Shown here: in pieces, positions 1-11,332 of the stretch | Layout: each line of letters opens with the position of its first letter | Numbering within the stretch: position 1 is the first letter of the stretch | Source of the DNA: Tubiluchus corallicola | Taxonomy: Eukaryota > Priapulida > Priapulimorpha > Priapulimorphida > Tubiluchidae | Reading direction: 5' to 3' | DNA length: 64,000 bases | NCBI GenBank assembly: GCA_030141605.1 | Contig: JAQGDQ010000588.1 | Span: forward strand, 1 to 64,000 | Position numbers and translations under genes: made by a program | Notes under the pieces: generated by a model | The model's database searches: none | What the model was told of the DNA's origin: nothing | Seen by the model: the letters and a program-made list of their open reading frames with translations, nothing else

Positions 1-10
1 TAGGCAATGA

Positions 11-739
11 ATGCAAGTCGAAAATCTTTGGAGTAACATCGAAACCAAATCTAAAACAAAAAACATTATCTTTGCTGTTATATATAGGCACCCCAACACT
101 GATGTATTGTCTTTTCACAACGAGATGGAGCGCAAACTGGCATACATTAACAGATCAGCCGTGAAATGTTACATATGTGGAGATATAAATATTAACTTGC
201 TACAGCACAAAGAAAAACAATACATTGCTGACTATCTCTCCATGTTATTTTCTAACTATTTTGTACCAGTAATTACGCGTCCCACTAGACTCACTCAGTT
301 CACAAAAACTCATATCGATCTTGTTTACACCAATGATATGAGTCAATATATTGTGCCTGGTATTATTCTGTATGAAGTGGCTGATCATCTGCCAATTTTT
401 TGTATTGTCAAATCTTCACTATTACACAAAAAGAATCTCACCTACAAAATACGTGACCAATGTAAATTTAATAAAGATAAATTTATTGAAGACCTAAAAA
501 ATAAATTCATGGAAGCTGATATAACTCAGCTCCCAACTCATGACTCTTTCTCTATCTTTATACACATTTACAGTCATGTCCTAAATACTCATGCACCAAT
601 CAAAACTCTGTCACATAGAGAAAGGTTAACATGGTCCAAACCTTGGATAACTCCTGCTATTTTAATATCTATTAAAACCAAAAGTAAATTATACAAAACA
701 CATAAATTATCCAATAGTTTATTTAAAAGAAATTATTAG
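11..739 (+). pseudogene. LINE endonuclease domain, C-terminal part
   Basis: This reading frame of about 242 residues enters from the left edge and covers the second half of an exonuclease-endonuclease-phosphatase domain. In LINEs this domain nicks target DNA to prime reverse transcription. Visible family motifs are IYRHPN (residues 24-29), CGDININ (56-62, the GDFN-type motif with catalytic Asp/Asn), TRPTR (89-93), THIDLVYTN (100-108) and ADHLPIF (124-130, the catalytic Asp-His). The frame stops at 737-739, before the reverse transcriptase, so the polyprotein is broken here. Confidence 0.85.
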
Positions 740-825
740 AAAATACATTCAAATAATTTGAATAGAATTAAAGAGGCTTCTAAAAAAAGTACTATTCTCA
801 AATAATTCAAAACAATAAACATAAT

Positions 826-2599
826 ATGAAAAAAATGTGGTCTACTTTCAATGATATATGTAACAAGAATAAATGCAACAGGAATAAAATAAATAAAATT
901 ACAGTTAATGGCCTTGAAATAACTGATCAAGGTAGTATAGCAGAGACTTTTAATGAATATTTTGCTTCTATAGGTTCAAATATGAAAAATAAAATCCCAC
1001 AAGTTTCAAAATCCTTCCAATCATATCTGGGGCTAGAAAATCCACACTCTCTTTTTCTTGACCCTGTTACAGCACCTGAAATTGAATTGTTAATTAATAG
1101 ACTAAATGAACAGAAATCACCCGGACCTGAAAAAATAACAGTATATTACTACAAAATTGCGAAGGAATTATTATGTCCTCTGTTAACTACATTATTCAAT
1201 AAATCTATTTCCACCGGTATATTTCCAGATATTCTAAAAATATCTAAGATTGTTCCAGTACACAAAAATGGCCCTGTTGTTAATATTTCAAATTACAGAC
1301 CAATCTCCTTACTTTCTCCTGTTGCAAAGATATACGAAAAAATTTTATACATTCGCCTAGAGAATTTTTTAAACAAACATAATATATTAAACATCTACCA
1401 ATTTGGCTTCAGAAAAAGCTACTCCACTTCTCTTGCTGTATCTGAATTGTGTGACAGAATTAATAAGGACTTAGATCAAAAAAAGCACATTTGTGGTATT
1501 TCTCTGGATTTATCTAAGGCATTTGATACTGTCCAGCACAATATATTGACTCATAAGCTTGCTCATTATGGTATTCGGGGTAATGCGCTGTCACTCTTCA
1601 CGTCGTATTTAGAAAATCGTAAACACTTTACTGCAATTGATGATAATGAATCACAGAGAATAAATATTACTTGTGGAGTACCACAGGGATCAACGCTTGG
1701 TCCATTATTATTCCTGGTATATGTTAATGATCTACCTTTGGCATACAATTTTCATACCAGATCGTTTGCAGATGACACAAACCTGTTTATGGCTGATCAA
1801 AATCTTAAAAGTCTCGAACATAATGTTAATGCTGAAATTTAATAAAATTGATATTTGGATGAAGGCAAATCAGTTAAGTGTCAACTACAGTAAAACCAAA
1901 TTTATGCTTATCACTAACCAACAGACTAAAACTGACCTAGACAATTTTAAAATTAAAATGGGTAAAAACATCATACAGCAAACTGATCAAATAAAATATT
2001 TAGGTTTGTACATCGATAACAAAATGTCATGGAAACCGCATGTAAGCCACATCTCGTACAAAATCAATAAAGTTGTTGGTATAATATCTAAGATTAGGCA
2101 CTATGTTGATAGAGACACACTTAAAGTTGTATATTATGCTCTGGTTTATTCTCACCTCCAATACTGTATTCTTACTTTTGCTTTTGCACCAACAACTACT
2201 CTCCAACCTCTCATAACTGCTCAAAATAAAATTGTCAAAATAATGAATTTTTCCCAAATTAGAGATCACGCAACACCTGCCTACAAAAACTTTCACATTC
2301 TAAAGCTTCATGATATCTCTAATCTTGAACTAGGTAAATTTGTTTTCAAATTCAAACACAATCTACTTCCTGAAATATTTTCTGATTATTACGTATACAC
2401 CTCTGATATACATCGATATAATACGAGATCTGCAAAAAATGCTTTTTTTGTAAAAAGGTTCGCAACCTATAGAGGCCAATGTTCGATCAAATACAAAGGT
2501 GTTGTACTGTGGAACTCTCTTTCACCAGACCTATTAGCAGGTACATTGTTTACTTTTCAAAAACAGTACAAAAAACAACTACTAATGAAATATGATTAA
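826..2599 (+). pseudogene. LINE reverse transcriptase, frameshifted
   Basis: The first frame (826-1842) carries the fingers and palm: NYRPISLL, a GFRKSYST block, LDLSKAFDTV near residue 227 (motif A Asp), GVPQGSTLGP near residue 284 (motif B) and FADDT near residue 314 (motif C, the catalytic Asp pair). The frame ends in a TAA at 1840-1842. The protein resumes in another frame from about 1829 to the stop at 2599, with thumb and C-terminal motifs such as KTKFM and IKYLGLYID. One indel near 1830-1845 therefore breaks an otherwise continuous RT. All catalytic residues are still present, which argues for recent insertion. Confidence 0.9.
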
Positions 2600-3035
2600 G
2601 ATTGTGAATTATATTTGTCTCCATGTCTTGGTTTACAGAAAACAGAAAACTCCTCTTCATATGATAAAATCTTTATTGTTTTGAGTATGTCTTCTAAATG
2701 CAACTGTTTCCTTCCAGTATATTCTGCTTGATGTCTATGAAATGTTTTTGAAGATGCCATAAAATAAGTAAATTTCTCTGACTTGATGATAGACACAGTA
2801 CAGGTAAATTTATACAATACACTGCATGCAGACTAAAATTGGTTTATAAAGTATCTTATAAAATCATACAAATTATGTTGATAAATATATTTACAATTTT
2901 TGTTAGGATTGTGCATGTTGTTTGATTTTTCTTTTATATACATAATTATTTAAAACTGATAATTTATAACTGCATGTGTTTTTTTTTTCGATATTTTTAT
3001 TTTTATAAAGAAATGTATGACTCATTAGAAATGTG

Positions 3036-3066
3036 TATATATATGTATATATACATATATACATAT
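3036..3066. repeat. AT-rich microsatellite (ATGTATAT type)
   Basis: A short run of alternating TA/TG dinucleotides, about 31 bp, with small internal palindromes. It could mark the 3' terminus of the upstream LINE, since some LINE clades end in microsatellites. Confidence 0.7.
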
Positions 3067-3407
3067 TTAGTTACTGACTGTGTCCACAGATTGGGATACT
3101 GATTATGCATGACCTTTTCCTTTACGATCATTTAAGCATGAAATTAAATTGCATGTTATATTATTTTCCTAAGTTCATTGAGTCATTAATCTACGTTGAT
3201 TTTGTTAGTTTTTTGGTAACCTTATTTCTGTTCTCATTAGTTAAAAATTAGAAATTGCACAATAATAATTTAATACTCGGTTTGGGGTGGCTGATTCGAT
3301 AGCAAATGTTTTTCGCCACCCCTTCCCTTTTGCTTGGTTTTTCTTATTTATATCTATTTTATTTATATTGTTATTGGGATAAAAATAAATGATTTTGATT
3401 TTTTTTT

Positions 3408-3510
3408 TACATGAGGCGCTTATCACAATCTCACTGCTGAAACTTTCTAATATTTTTCTCAAATATTAGAATAAGCTCAACTTCCCGCGAGACTTGACTT
3501 TTGCTTTAAA
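3408..3510 (+). repeat. Dispersed repeat, copy 1 (copy 2 at 52713-52816)
   Basis: About 100 bp matching a second locus near 52.7 kb in the same orientation. Shared blocks, in order: a GAGG(C/T)GCTTATCACA core, CTTCTAA- or TTTCTAA-type, ATTTTTC(T/G)CAAA, (G)AATAAGC, AACTTCCC, and TTT(T/G)C(C/T)TTTAAA. No coding potential or tRNA-like promoter boxes were seen. It may be a SINE or MITE fragment. Confidence 0.6.
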
Positions 3511-4001
3511 TTAAGCTTTGATCTGAAGGAATAATAACTCACTGTCCATTTCATCTTTGTGCATACCACATAAAATCAAGTGAAATTATAATGACACCAA
3601 CATTAACTGATTAAGATTTAAAATTATTAGAATCTTCCAGAAACAGTAAAAGCGGATGTTTACAAAAAAGAATGGATTCGTATTCCTAGTCACTTCCTTC
3701 ATTACTTTCAATTGAAGTGTTTAAAATATTATTTAGAAGTATAAGAATAAAGTCCACTGTATCATTAATTTTTATGCAACTCGGCACACTGCAAGATGGA
3801 ATCCAGCACCCAACAGTAATGTGTACCCAACATTGGTATTTGTATTGAACATATGCGGTGTAGTAGAATGTACAGTATATGGTGAGTATAGAACTACAGT
3901 GCAGGCCTAATGCCAAGTACTACGACTAGTACTACTACTAGTAAAGGAACAAGAAAAATCCCAAAAAATTTTAACAGTCCGCTGTGTCTTAAGTACATTA
4001 C

Positions 4002-4151
4002 TTGTTTATATCTTCCGTAAAAATATAACAGCTGATCACTGTGCAACTTAGATGTCAATTGTTTCAAATTTTCAGCTGCCTTCTGAAAAGAAATTTCTAA
4101 ATTTTCATTTAGAATGCTAATGTCCAAAACATCGTCCACAGATGCAGCCAT
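4002..4151 (-). CDS. ACBD6: Acyl-CoA-binding domain protein, ACBD6-like, first coding exon
   Basis: This minus-strand exon encodes 50 residues from ATG at 4151 (A at -3, G at +4) to a donor GTAATG at 4001-3996, ending exactly after a codon. Residues 21-50 match the first half of an acyl-CoA-binding domain: SFQKAAENLKQL (helix 1) and DQLLYFYGRYKQ (helix 2, with the conserved YxxYKQ). ACBP proteins bind long-chain acyl-CoA in the cytosol; ACBD6 proteins add ankyrin repeats. The acidic leader before helix 1 and the QLLY(L/F)Y(A/G)RYKQ block resemble ACBD6 more than short ACBPs. The remaining exons were not found and are probably beyond the left edge. A plain ACBP or another ACBD paralogue is possible. 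Confidence 0.72.
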
Positions 4152-4211
4152 AATTACTTTAGCAATAGGCGCTGTCTTTGTTACGACTTATGAACTCCCT
4201 CCAATACAGCG

Positions 4212-4307
4212 CACGTGATATGCACCTGACCCGGACACTCTACTGAGATTGTTTAATATTTTAGAGGCATTCAAAAACAAAAATTAATAATAGAAAATCT
4301 GACGTCA
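4212..4307 (-). promoter_or_regulatory. Candidate promoter of the ACBD6-like gene: E-box and CRE
   Basis: Upstream of the minus-strand ATG at 4151 lie a CACGTG E-box (4212-4217) and a full palindromic cAMP-response element TGACGTCA (4300-4307), about 60 and 150 bp away. The sites are visible in the sequence. Their use by bHLH and CREB/ATF factors is inferred. Confidence 0.45.
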
Positions 4308-6029
4308 GAGATGTGAAGAAATTTTTTTCCGCATCCAATTTCATATTTTAGTTTCAGTGTGTCTCCACATTACAAATACTGGATTAATTATTATTTTTAC
4401 TTGCAGTGAGTAAACTGCTCTTATATAATTGTTTTGTATATTAATGTGCCCACTGGGAATTTTTGGTTTTGTGCACGCCTAACTGGCGTTAGATTCTACG
4501 TTGGTTTTTTTTATTACATTAAATATTTGATCGTGTATGAAAGTTTTCAGCACGTCAGATTCTGTGCTGAATTTCTGAAGAAACTAATGAAAACTGCAGT
4601 CGTTTTTAAAAAAATGTTGCTAAAATTTGTTAAGACTAAAATGACTAATAATAATTGTTACGGCTTGCATACATGCGGATTAGTTCGCACGTTAAAATGT
4701 ATCAAGTGGCACAATTTTGGCTTGTCACAGTAAAGTGACGTAACGGCAAATTTTAGTTTTGAGAAAAGTTAATTGCGATCCCAGGGAAAGATGCACGTTA
4801 AAATGTGTCAAGTGGCACAATTTTGGCTTGTCAAAGTAGAGTGACGTAATTGCAAAATTTTAGTTTTGAGAAAAGTTCATTACGATCCCAGGCAAAGATG
4901 CTGTTAACTGAAGTACATAAATCTTTTTCAATGCGTATAGTGTAATACTGAAATGAGCTTTTGTAAATGCGGGAAGTAGGTCACATCGAGCTTTAGCACT
5001 GAAACTCTGTTATTACTAATGACAGTTCTAGCAAATAGACAAAGCAGTGTAATTTCTTTAAAGAAAAGTTTAATTTACTCAAGATGGAAATACAGAACAG
5101 GAAAGGCTACAAACAATGTTTTGCATAATAAAACTTTGCATTTTAGACCTTGTACGACAATTCGTAATTGTTTTTAAGGTACACAAATTTTAGTAGCATC
5201 TTAAAGATCTCATAACATATGTATGATACTTCTAGCTACACTGTAACTAATAAACAAAAAAATGTCATGTGTTCAAAACAATGGCACCAGTTGGCACTCT
5301 AAAGCTAAAACTATAAGGTCCGAACATGCTGGTTTACTTAACTCTATCTTGCCTGCAAACAGAATTACATGTATATCTATTTTATAATTTTTATTTTATT
5401 CTATAAAATTTGATCACTTAATCTCTAACCGATAGTAATGCGGTACTGATACATTTTATGCAAATTTTGACATCAAAAAGGAGAATTTTATAAAGTTAAT
5501 GATCCGTTGTAATATTATAGTATTTTAGTCTGTCATAATCAAATTGATAGCTAGGTCTATATAAAAAAATAATTACGTTTGATAATTCCCTTACTCGTTT
5601 TTTACACGCATCAAAAATACTGCAATTACTTTAGGATTATTTTCTAAGCATTATTTCATTATGCAGTTAGCTGGCGTTTTGTATAAGGCGAAATAATTGG
5701 TCTAACAATCTTTTATTGTAGCGACTTTTCACAATAATTACTGTCGTTGTTAAACAGACCGCCAAATCAAAGCAAGCCACTCTGATGGGTAGATACAATA
5801 ATATAAATTTATATTATAGCATTCCGTTTTTATTAGCTCGCCAGCTCGTCAGTAAACCTTTCCCTTCTAAAGAATTTTTTATGCACCGATTCCTTCATGA
5901 TGATTATGTAATCAGTCCACTTCATCTTATTGTAATGAACACCACCATTAAAACTGTAGAAAAAATCTTTTTATAAATTTCAGTAACTCGCATTATAAAT
6001 ATGACGAACTGTTTTTCCAGTTTAGAAAA
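4308..6029. other. Intergenic stretch with a two-copy tandem duplication
   Basis: Between the ACBD6-like and lectin genes I recognise no gene. An open stretch at 4434-4733 (plus) has no familiar motif and includes repeat sequence. A possible poly-A signal for the minus-strand lectin (TTTATT on plus, 5829-5834) lies about 200 bp past its stop. Confidence 0.5.
4688..4900 (+). repeat. Two-copy direct tandem duplication, about 106 bp unit
   Basis: Copy 1 (4688-4793) and copy 2 (4794-4900) begin with CACGTTAAAATG and end with CCAGG(G/C)AAAGATG, with about ten differences between them. The unit contains AGTGGCACAATTTTGGCTTG. This looks like a simple local duplication that has since diverged. Confidence 0.9.
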
Positions 6030-6899
6030 TTACAGAAAATCTTTTTCACAAATATATTGTTGTTCATGTAAACAATTCATGTCATTCCACTTGTAATCCA
6101 AGTCAGCCACTAGATCAAGACATTCTTCCTCAAAATGGCTAGGTTGCCCTTCTGACCAATAAGTGTAGACAAAATCTTGTTCATCTGCTGCCCATTTCCA
6201 CCGATCGTTCACAGAATGACCACCTGCCCAGTAACGACCCCACTGATTATGTAAAGCATGGCTTACTAACCAATTACTAACAGCTCTCTGTTTTCCTGCT
6301 GAATCTATCTTCAAGAGGGTAGCGTTTAAACGTTCACAGTCTTCTAATGCATCACTCCAAGATTTTTGTCTAACGAAGATAGCAACACACCATCTGCACT
6401 CAATAGGTGCAAAGCCATGGCCGAAATTGTAGCAAGCCTCTGTCACGGGATCCACTAAGACACTTTTAGTATTTTCGTGGACAGAACTGAAGTTCAAACC
6501 AGATTGTATTGACTGCACAGCATTCAGAATGACATCAGTTTTCGCGCTGAAACTATTTACTTTTCTGTACAAAAGGTTTATCTCAGTGCTTTGCGCTTGA
6601 ATCCATGTCCTTAGATCCCAAGCATCTCGCTTTAATTCCTCTAATAAACGCATTTTTTGGCGAATCTCATCTAACCGTGATATTAATCCTGCCAACGAGC
6701 CATCATTTGCTGACAGCGATGATAGCTTTTTTACAGATTCGTTAATAGAATTGATGCTATTGTCCAAGCGAGTAACATCATCCACTGAACAAAGTTGTAT
6801 AAGACTCTGTCCACTTTCTTGCTGGAGAGAGCTACACCGTCCCAAAATCACTACACTGCAAATACAAACTAAGTGGAAGCCTTGCAAAGAGGCAGCCAT
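6030..6899 (-). CDS. Secreted C-type lectin domain protein, single exon
   Basis: An intact 289-residue minus-strand protein starting at ATG 6899 (G at -3, G at +4). Residues 1-22 form a signal peptide with a hydrophobic core. Residues 38-135 are a long helical neck of heptad character, suggesting an oligomerising coiled coil. Residues about 168-286 are a C-type lectin domain: C188 pairs with C284 and C260 with C276 by family rule, with YWAGG (224-228) at the WIGL position, EGQPS (250-254) at the sugar-specificity loop, and WNDMNC (271-276). The loop reads Q-P-S rather than EPN (mannose type) or QPD (galactose type), so ligand choice is unclear, but the WND calcium motif is present. No intron breaks the lectin domain. 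It could be a defence lectin or an adhesion protein. Confidence 0.9.
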   Translation of the reverse strand: MAASLQGFHLVCICSVVILGRCSSLQQESGQSLIQLCSVDDVTRLDNSINSINESVKKLSSLSANDGSLAGLISRLDEIRQKMRLLEELKRDAWDLRTWIQAQSTEINLLYRKVNSFSAKTDVILNAVQSIQSGLNFSSVHENTKSVLVDPVTEACYNFGHGFAPIECRWCVAIFVRQKSWSDALEDCERLNATLLKIDSAGKQRAVSNWLVSHALHNQWGRYWAGGHSVNDRWKWAADEQDFVYTYWSEGQPSHFEEECLDLVADLDYKWNDMNCLHEQQYICEKDFL

Positions 6900-6960
6900 C
6901 ACCCACGTAAATAATGCACTGCAAATAAATGAACTCAGTCAGGCTCTATGAATTGGACTG

Positions 6961-6968
6961 TTTATAAA
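6961..6968 (-). promoter_or_regulatory. TATA-like element for the C-type lectin gene
   Basis: TTTATAAA, a palindrome, lies about 62 bp upstream of the lectin ATG on the minus strand, leaving room for transcription to start about 30 bp downstream and a short 5' leader. No splice acceptor is needed to reach the ATG. Confidence 0.5.
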
Positions 6969-8509
6969 CAGTTTGTTCAAAATAAACACAAAAACTAAAT
7001 GTAAGGATGTAGGCGTTCCTACATTCTACATGCAGGAAATGGGTTTTCCCAGAAATGCTGTGCAGCGCCTTCCGCACACAACACGAACTCTATGGGAGTA
7101 TATCGATCTAGGTCGGTAGTTGCACAGTGCACTCTCCATTTGTAGATGAGATCGCGATATACTTGATCATACTTGTCTGTGTGCGTCGAACGCCAGATAA
7201 GGATTTCAGTGAGACGAGCAACAGAGCACCTGCTCACATTATGCTGTAGTTTTTTGGGGGATGTTAATGTTAGCAAGCTTTTCATTACAGTGTAATATAG
7301 AATATCTATATATGTGTGACTTTGAAAACTTGGACGTCAATAATTCAAAATTATTAATTTTTTTATCATGCGTACGGTATTAAACATGATGATCTAACAA
7401 CTTGTGATTCAACCGTAAAACGTAATGTCGCGAATAATTAACATAAAGTCTCTGCGTTTTCTTTCTTTTTCTTTTCTTACTTTTCTTATTTTTTATATTC
7501 AGGTTAATTGCAATAGCAGCCACTGAGCAATTATTGATTAATAATTGGAATGTTGATTGTATAAAACTAATGACATTTACCTAGGTATACCTTTGGGCAA
7601 TATCTGTGGGTGATATGCTGTGTACATGAGTAACTTCATTTCAAAAATCTGAACTTCAATCCTTAATAACAATGTGGTTTATCATATTAATAATAGTGTG
7701 GTAATGCAAAATCACAAGTAACCTAGTCTGGAACAAAATACTCCACGCACTTCCTCACAGCGTCAAATCTGCATTTATTGATACCCAAATTACACAATCA
7801 CGCAGTTAGCTCCTTGTTAATATTTACAGCTCCCCCAAGTCCTATCTAGCACAGTATAATCTCAATGGACAGTTCAGCATGTCCATTGTTAGCTAGGCAG
7901 ATGATGACATGGTAGATAATCCGAACAAGAGCAGCTCGTTCTGGTGACAAAGTGTTGTCACCTCCTCAACAAAAGGGGTGATTTCTGCGTAATTAGAATG
8001 AAAACAATAAACTTAGCTCCCAGATGTTCCAAGATAAGTTGACTGACATAGTGGTTCTCATAGTCATAGCCTTATCTAGATCATTCCTAGATTTAGAACA
8101 GCTGCTTATAAACCGAATTTTCCCTCGGACTTCCAATGTAATTAAAAAATAAATTAAAAAATATTTTTTTGAAAACTACAATCTCAAACGATTTGAGAAG
8201 CATATCAAAACCTGTCAAATGAGATATACAAAAACTCTGAACATGTATTCATTTCAAAGGGAAACGAATGACAACCCAGTGCTGTACAGTAATATCTCTC
8301 ATCAGAATACACTGGCGTCTTGCTGTTACATTTCTTGTGGTAGTCCATGCATTCCTAAATGCAAGTAAAATCCCACAGGGAAAAATGGCAATGTAAACAT
8401 GACATAGGTAAAAATGGCACAGACGAACATTCTACACAGTGTTTGTCTACATTTCTTTAGCCATTTTTTCCGATGATAATAGACGGACAGATATACTTTT
8501 TGGTCCGAT
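6969..8509. other. Intergenic stretch, no gene recognised
   Basis: Short open stretches occur here (for example minus 7019-7285), but none shows a family motif, good splice signals or unusual codon use. A CT-rich tract lies near 7455-7500. No inverted-repeat element was noticed. Confidence 0.4.
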
Positions 8510-8840
8510 GTAGTAGGTCCGCCAGTCAAAAAGCCACAGGACCACCAGGCAAAGGTTCACCAGCCAAAGAACTATCAGTCATAGAACCATTATCCACATT
8601 GAAATGGTCAAAGGATCACCTGTCACATTCGATTTTCTGAGGACCACCGGTCAAAGAATCACCAGCGGATGTGCTTCCGGCAGCATTATTAAACGCTCGA
8701 AGTTCTGGAAAAATCATCAGACTATTAAGGACCACAGATCAGATGATCACCAGACAAATGACCACTGGTCAAAGGGCAACCTTCAATATTTTAAAAGTGG
8801 TCAAAAGGCCATCTGTTGGGGGATAGACTAAGGCCCACCA
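8510..8840 (+). repeat. Degenerate 14-15 bp satellite, unit about ACCAGTCAAAGRWYC
   Basis: At least ten imperfect copies of a core (A)CCA(C/G)(C/T)GGTCAAAG or CCAGNCAAAG occur in about 330 bp, some head to tail (8543-8590), others spaced. The same core recurs in the opposite orientation at 11195-11332 and 12055-12168. The region can be read as a short open frame, but that is a by-product of the repeat. Confidence 0.75.
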
Positions 8841-9019
8841 GTCGAAGATACCGCCCGTACCGTGGATACACACGATCCTCCTCACCAAAACAGCGAGCAA
8901 ACTGACATCAATAAAAAGTGCCAATTTGCAAGATCAAAAACACGTATTTTGTTCACTTTGTACACATAAGTTTCTTCTTTTCCACCAATTTACGATTACT
9001 AAAACTGTTTACTCGTATT

Positions 9020-10230
9020 TCATTATACTTTTATCTGCAAGAGCTCTGTGACATACAGTCGAACTTTTCTTAATTTATCTATGTGGGTATCACTAATATC
9101 TTGCACAGATAATCCCCATTTATTAATGTATGTTGACCTACATTCAAACATATGTTCCGTAGTATCATTTGTAAAATGACAGAACGAACATTTCAAATCT
9201 TCTTTATACGAATTTCTAAAATTTGCTTTTACATAAATCATGTTCAACCTTATAGCTGTAATTTCTTTCATCTCGTCTAAACGACATTTTAACTCATAGT
9301 TTTACCTTTGAAAACTGTTGTTTTTTTAGAAATCTTAATTTTTTCACCTTCTCTGTTTAAATTTCAAGTTCATTTTTGACAAACACATTAATTTCGCTTT
9401 TTATGTACTTCTTCCATTTAGACTTTTTGGCTGAATTTATATCAACTACATTTAGGTCAATTTTTGTATTTGATCATAATATCTTTAATTTCAGAGTACC
9501 AACATTTATTAAAATTGTTACTTATTTGTACATTAAAACCTGCTTAGCCACCCTTTCATCATTTGAATTTATTAATAAGTGATACTACATTAATTTTTTA
9601 TATTCTATTCTACATAACATAGGCCATGTCTGCGTTTCAGCTAGCATGCCCCGATATGGCGTACTGTTTTTTTGGCACAAGATTTTTGATAATGTGTCTC
9701 TTTGAATACTCTCAAACATGTCTACTTCTGTTTGAGTGAGGTTAGTCCAAGTCTCACTATTATTTGTTAAAGATGGAACAACGATATTTTCGTATAACAT
9801 TAAACGTACTGTTGTTACAGAAGAACCTACTTTTGTTTCACTACCAATAGCCAACACCTCGGATATTATAAATTCCATTTTCTCTCGCCTTTTTTTTTCA
9901 AACATCAGATGATAATTATTTCTAGTATTAAATCAGTCTCCCACATATTTATATTCATTTGTTTTTTTATTCGTCCATTGTTTACATTAAGTACTAATTA
10001 TTTTGTATTTTGTTTTTTTTGTCATATCAGTCACCATATACTTTGTTTTTTTAAATTAAATGACAGCATTTTTTGAGTTTCTGTTTCTCTAAAATTCTCA
10101 ATTACTCTGCATACAGTTTTGGCACTGCCAGCAGATAAAACACCGTTTACATCGCCAGTGCGGACTGCAATTTGAGTGAAACTGCTTCTTTTACTAGCCA
10201 TTAACATTTTATTTATCAGAGCCTGACGAT
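9020..10230 (-). pseudogene. Decayed LINE reverse transcriptase, C-terminal half
   Basis: Minus-strand pieces in order match the end of a LINE polyprotein. About 10230-10070 reads like the strand after the catalytic palm, ending in a KTKYMV-type motif near 10020-10060. 9905-9585 gives LYENIVVPSLTNNSETWTN and ESIQRDTL, the thumb and connection region. 9271-9023 gives CSFC...TEHMFEC, the Cys-Cys-His-Cys knuckle near the LINE C-terminus. Each piece is in a different frame with stops between, so this is an old copy. Style differs from the LINE at the left edge, so it is a separate family. Confidence 0.75.
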
Positions 10231-11194
10231 AATTTTTGGTGATAATAATAATGATTGATAAATAATGTCTTGTAATTTTTTCATTTTCAAATAAAATTTA
10301 TGTCGTACATTAAAAAGTAGATAGCTTCGCAAAGAAAGTTAAAATACTCACATGTACACAAGATTAACAGATGAAAGACTAATAAAAAGCGAATTAGTTG
10401 CTTTAAAAGCAACGGAAAGGCGTTTGTATTAAGTAGGCTTGAGGATAGAGTTTTTGAGAGACTGTTTAATATAAAAACATCGTTTTGTAGCAGATAGTAC
10501 TCGCCTAATTGTCGTCGCTGACTTTTTATAGGTTTGGCATTTATTCAAATTTACACATGTGAATAATTATATACATGATTAAAATGTGACAGCGCGTTTC
10601 AAATTCTAAAAAGAAGACTATCACAAGTCTTTTGTCCACCTTTAGAAATTGCCGATCGTTGCAAGTGAAACATGAAACATGTTACTCCTGCTGCCTGATC
10701 TTAAGTAGTATCTATTAGTGCTAGGTTCATCTTTGTTAGTCGCAATTTCAGGCAGGTGTGTCGTACTTATAAAAATAAAGTTTGATGTGTACTATACTGA
10801 CTTTTTTCCTGATTACCGAAATCAGATGTCCTGAGTTACACTTGAAATGTAAACGTTGTTAGCTTAAATACACTCGAGCTCCAATTAAATCACAAAAAGT
10901 ACTACGTTAAATTTAATAAATCTAAACTATACATTTATACATTTAAAAACGTTTTAAAATATTAAAGCTCATTTTTTATTTATTTTTATCAATTTATTTA
11001 TTTAATTTATACTACCATCTAATTCTTCAATGCATAATGTAGTATTTTCGGCCTAGTGTATAGAAAGTACTGACTAATAGATCGTGCAGAATTTTACACT
11101 TTAACCTCTGCAAGTAATATATTATCTCAACAAAAAGCAAAACTTATCTAAAATGGTTTTTTGGTTAACATTTGCGTTGTCTGCTATTTTTCAT
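10231..11194. other. Intergenic stretch, nothing recognised
   Basis: AT-rich DNA with no exon-like segment that I could support. The last part (about 11100-11190) is similar to 11965-12050, the sequence preceding the second inverted satellite block. Confidence 0.4.
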
Positions 11195-11332
11195 TTGGTG
11201 GTCCTTTGCCTTTCCAGTTGAACCTTTGACCAATGGTCTTTCGTCTGATGGCTCTTTGACTGGTTGTTCTTTGTTGGTGTTCGTCCGTGGTGGTCCTTTG
11301 GCCGGTGGTCTTTGACTGGTGTTCTTTGACCT
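11195..11332 (-). repeat. Inverted block 1 of the CCAGTCAAAG satellite
   Basis: On the plus strand it reads as repeated CTTTG(A/C)C(T/C)GGTGGT with about eight imperfect copies. It is the reverse complement of the satellite at 8510-8840. Confidence 0.75.

Larger units (their letters stand above)
1..2599 (+). mobile_element. Non-LTR retrotransposon (LINE), 5' end outside window
   Basis: An apurinic-type endonuclease C-terminus is followed by a reverse transcriptase on the same strand, the order of Jockey/CR1/L2-like LINEs. The coding part ends at a stop at 2597-2599. About 87 bases with stops separate the two reading frames, and the RT has one further frameshift near 1830-1845, so this copy is dead but not old. 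The 5' end lies off the window. I saw no clear poly-A tail or target-site duplication, so the 3' end beyond 2599 is uncertain; an AT microsatellite at about 3036 is one possible boundary. The clade is inferred only from motif style. Confidence 0.9.
2600..4001. other. Non-coding stretch: LINE 3' flank and presumed intron of the ACBD6-like gene
   Basis: No coding exon was found. The stretch holds the LINE 3' flank, an AT-type microsatellite at about 3036-3066 and one copy of a dispersed repeat at 3408-3510. If the minus-strand exon at 4002-4151 is read correctly, this is the start of its first intron, and the LINE sits inside that intron. I looked for the second half of an acyl-CoA-binding domain here and did not see it. 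Confidence 0.5.

Noticed and set aside
4434-4733. 99-codon plus-strand frame
   Set aside because: No motif, runs into the 106 bp tandem duplication, and such lengths are expected by chance in a window of this size.
7019-7285. 88-codon minus-strand frame upstream of the lectin
   Set aside because: No signal peptide, domain or splice evidence; it lies in the lectin promoter region.
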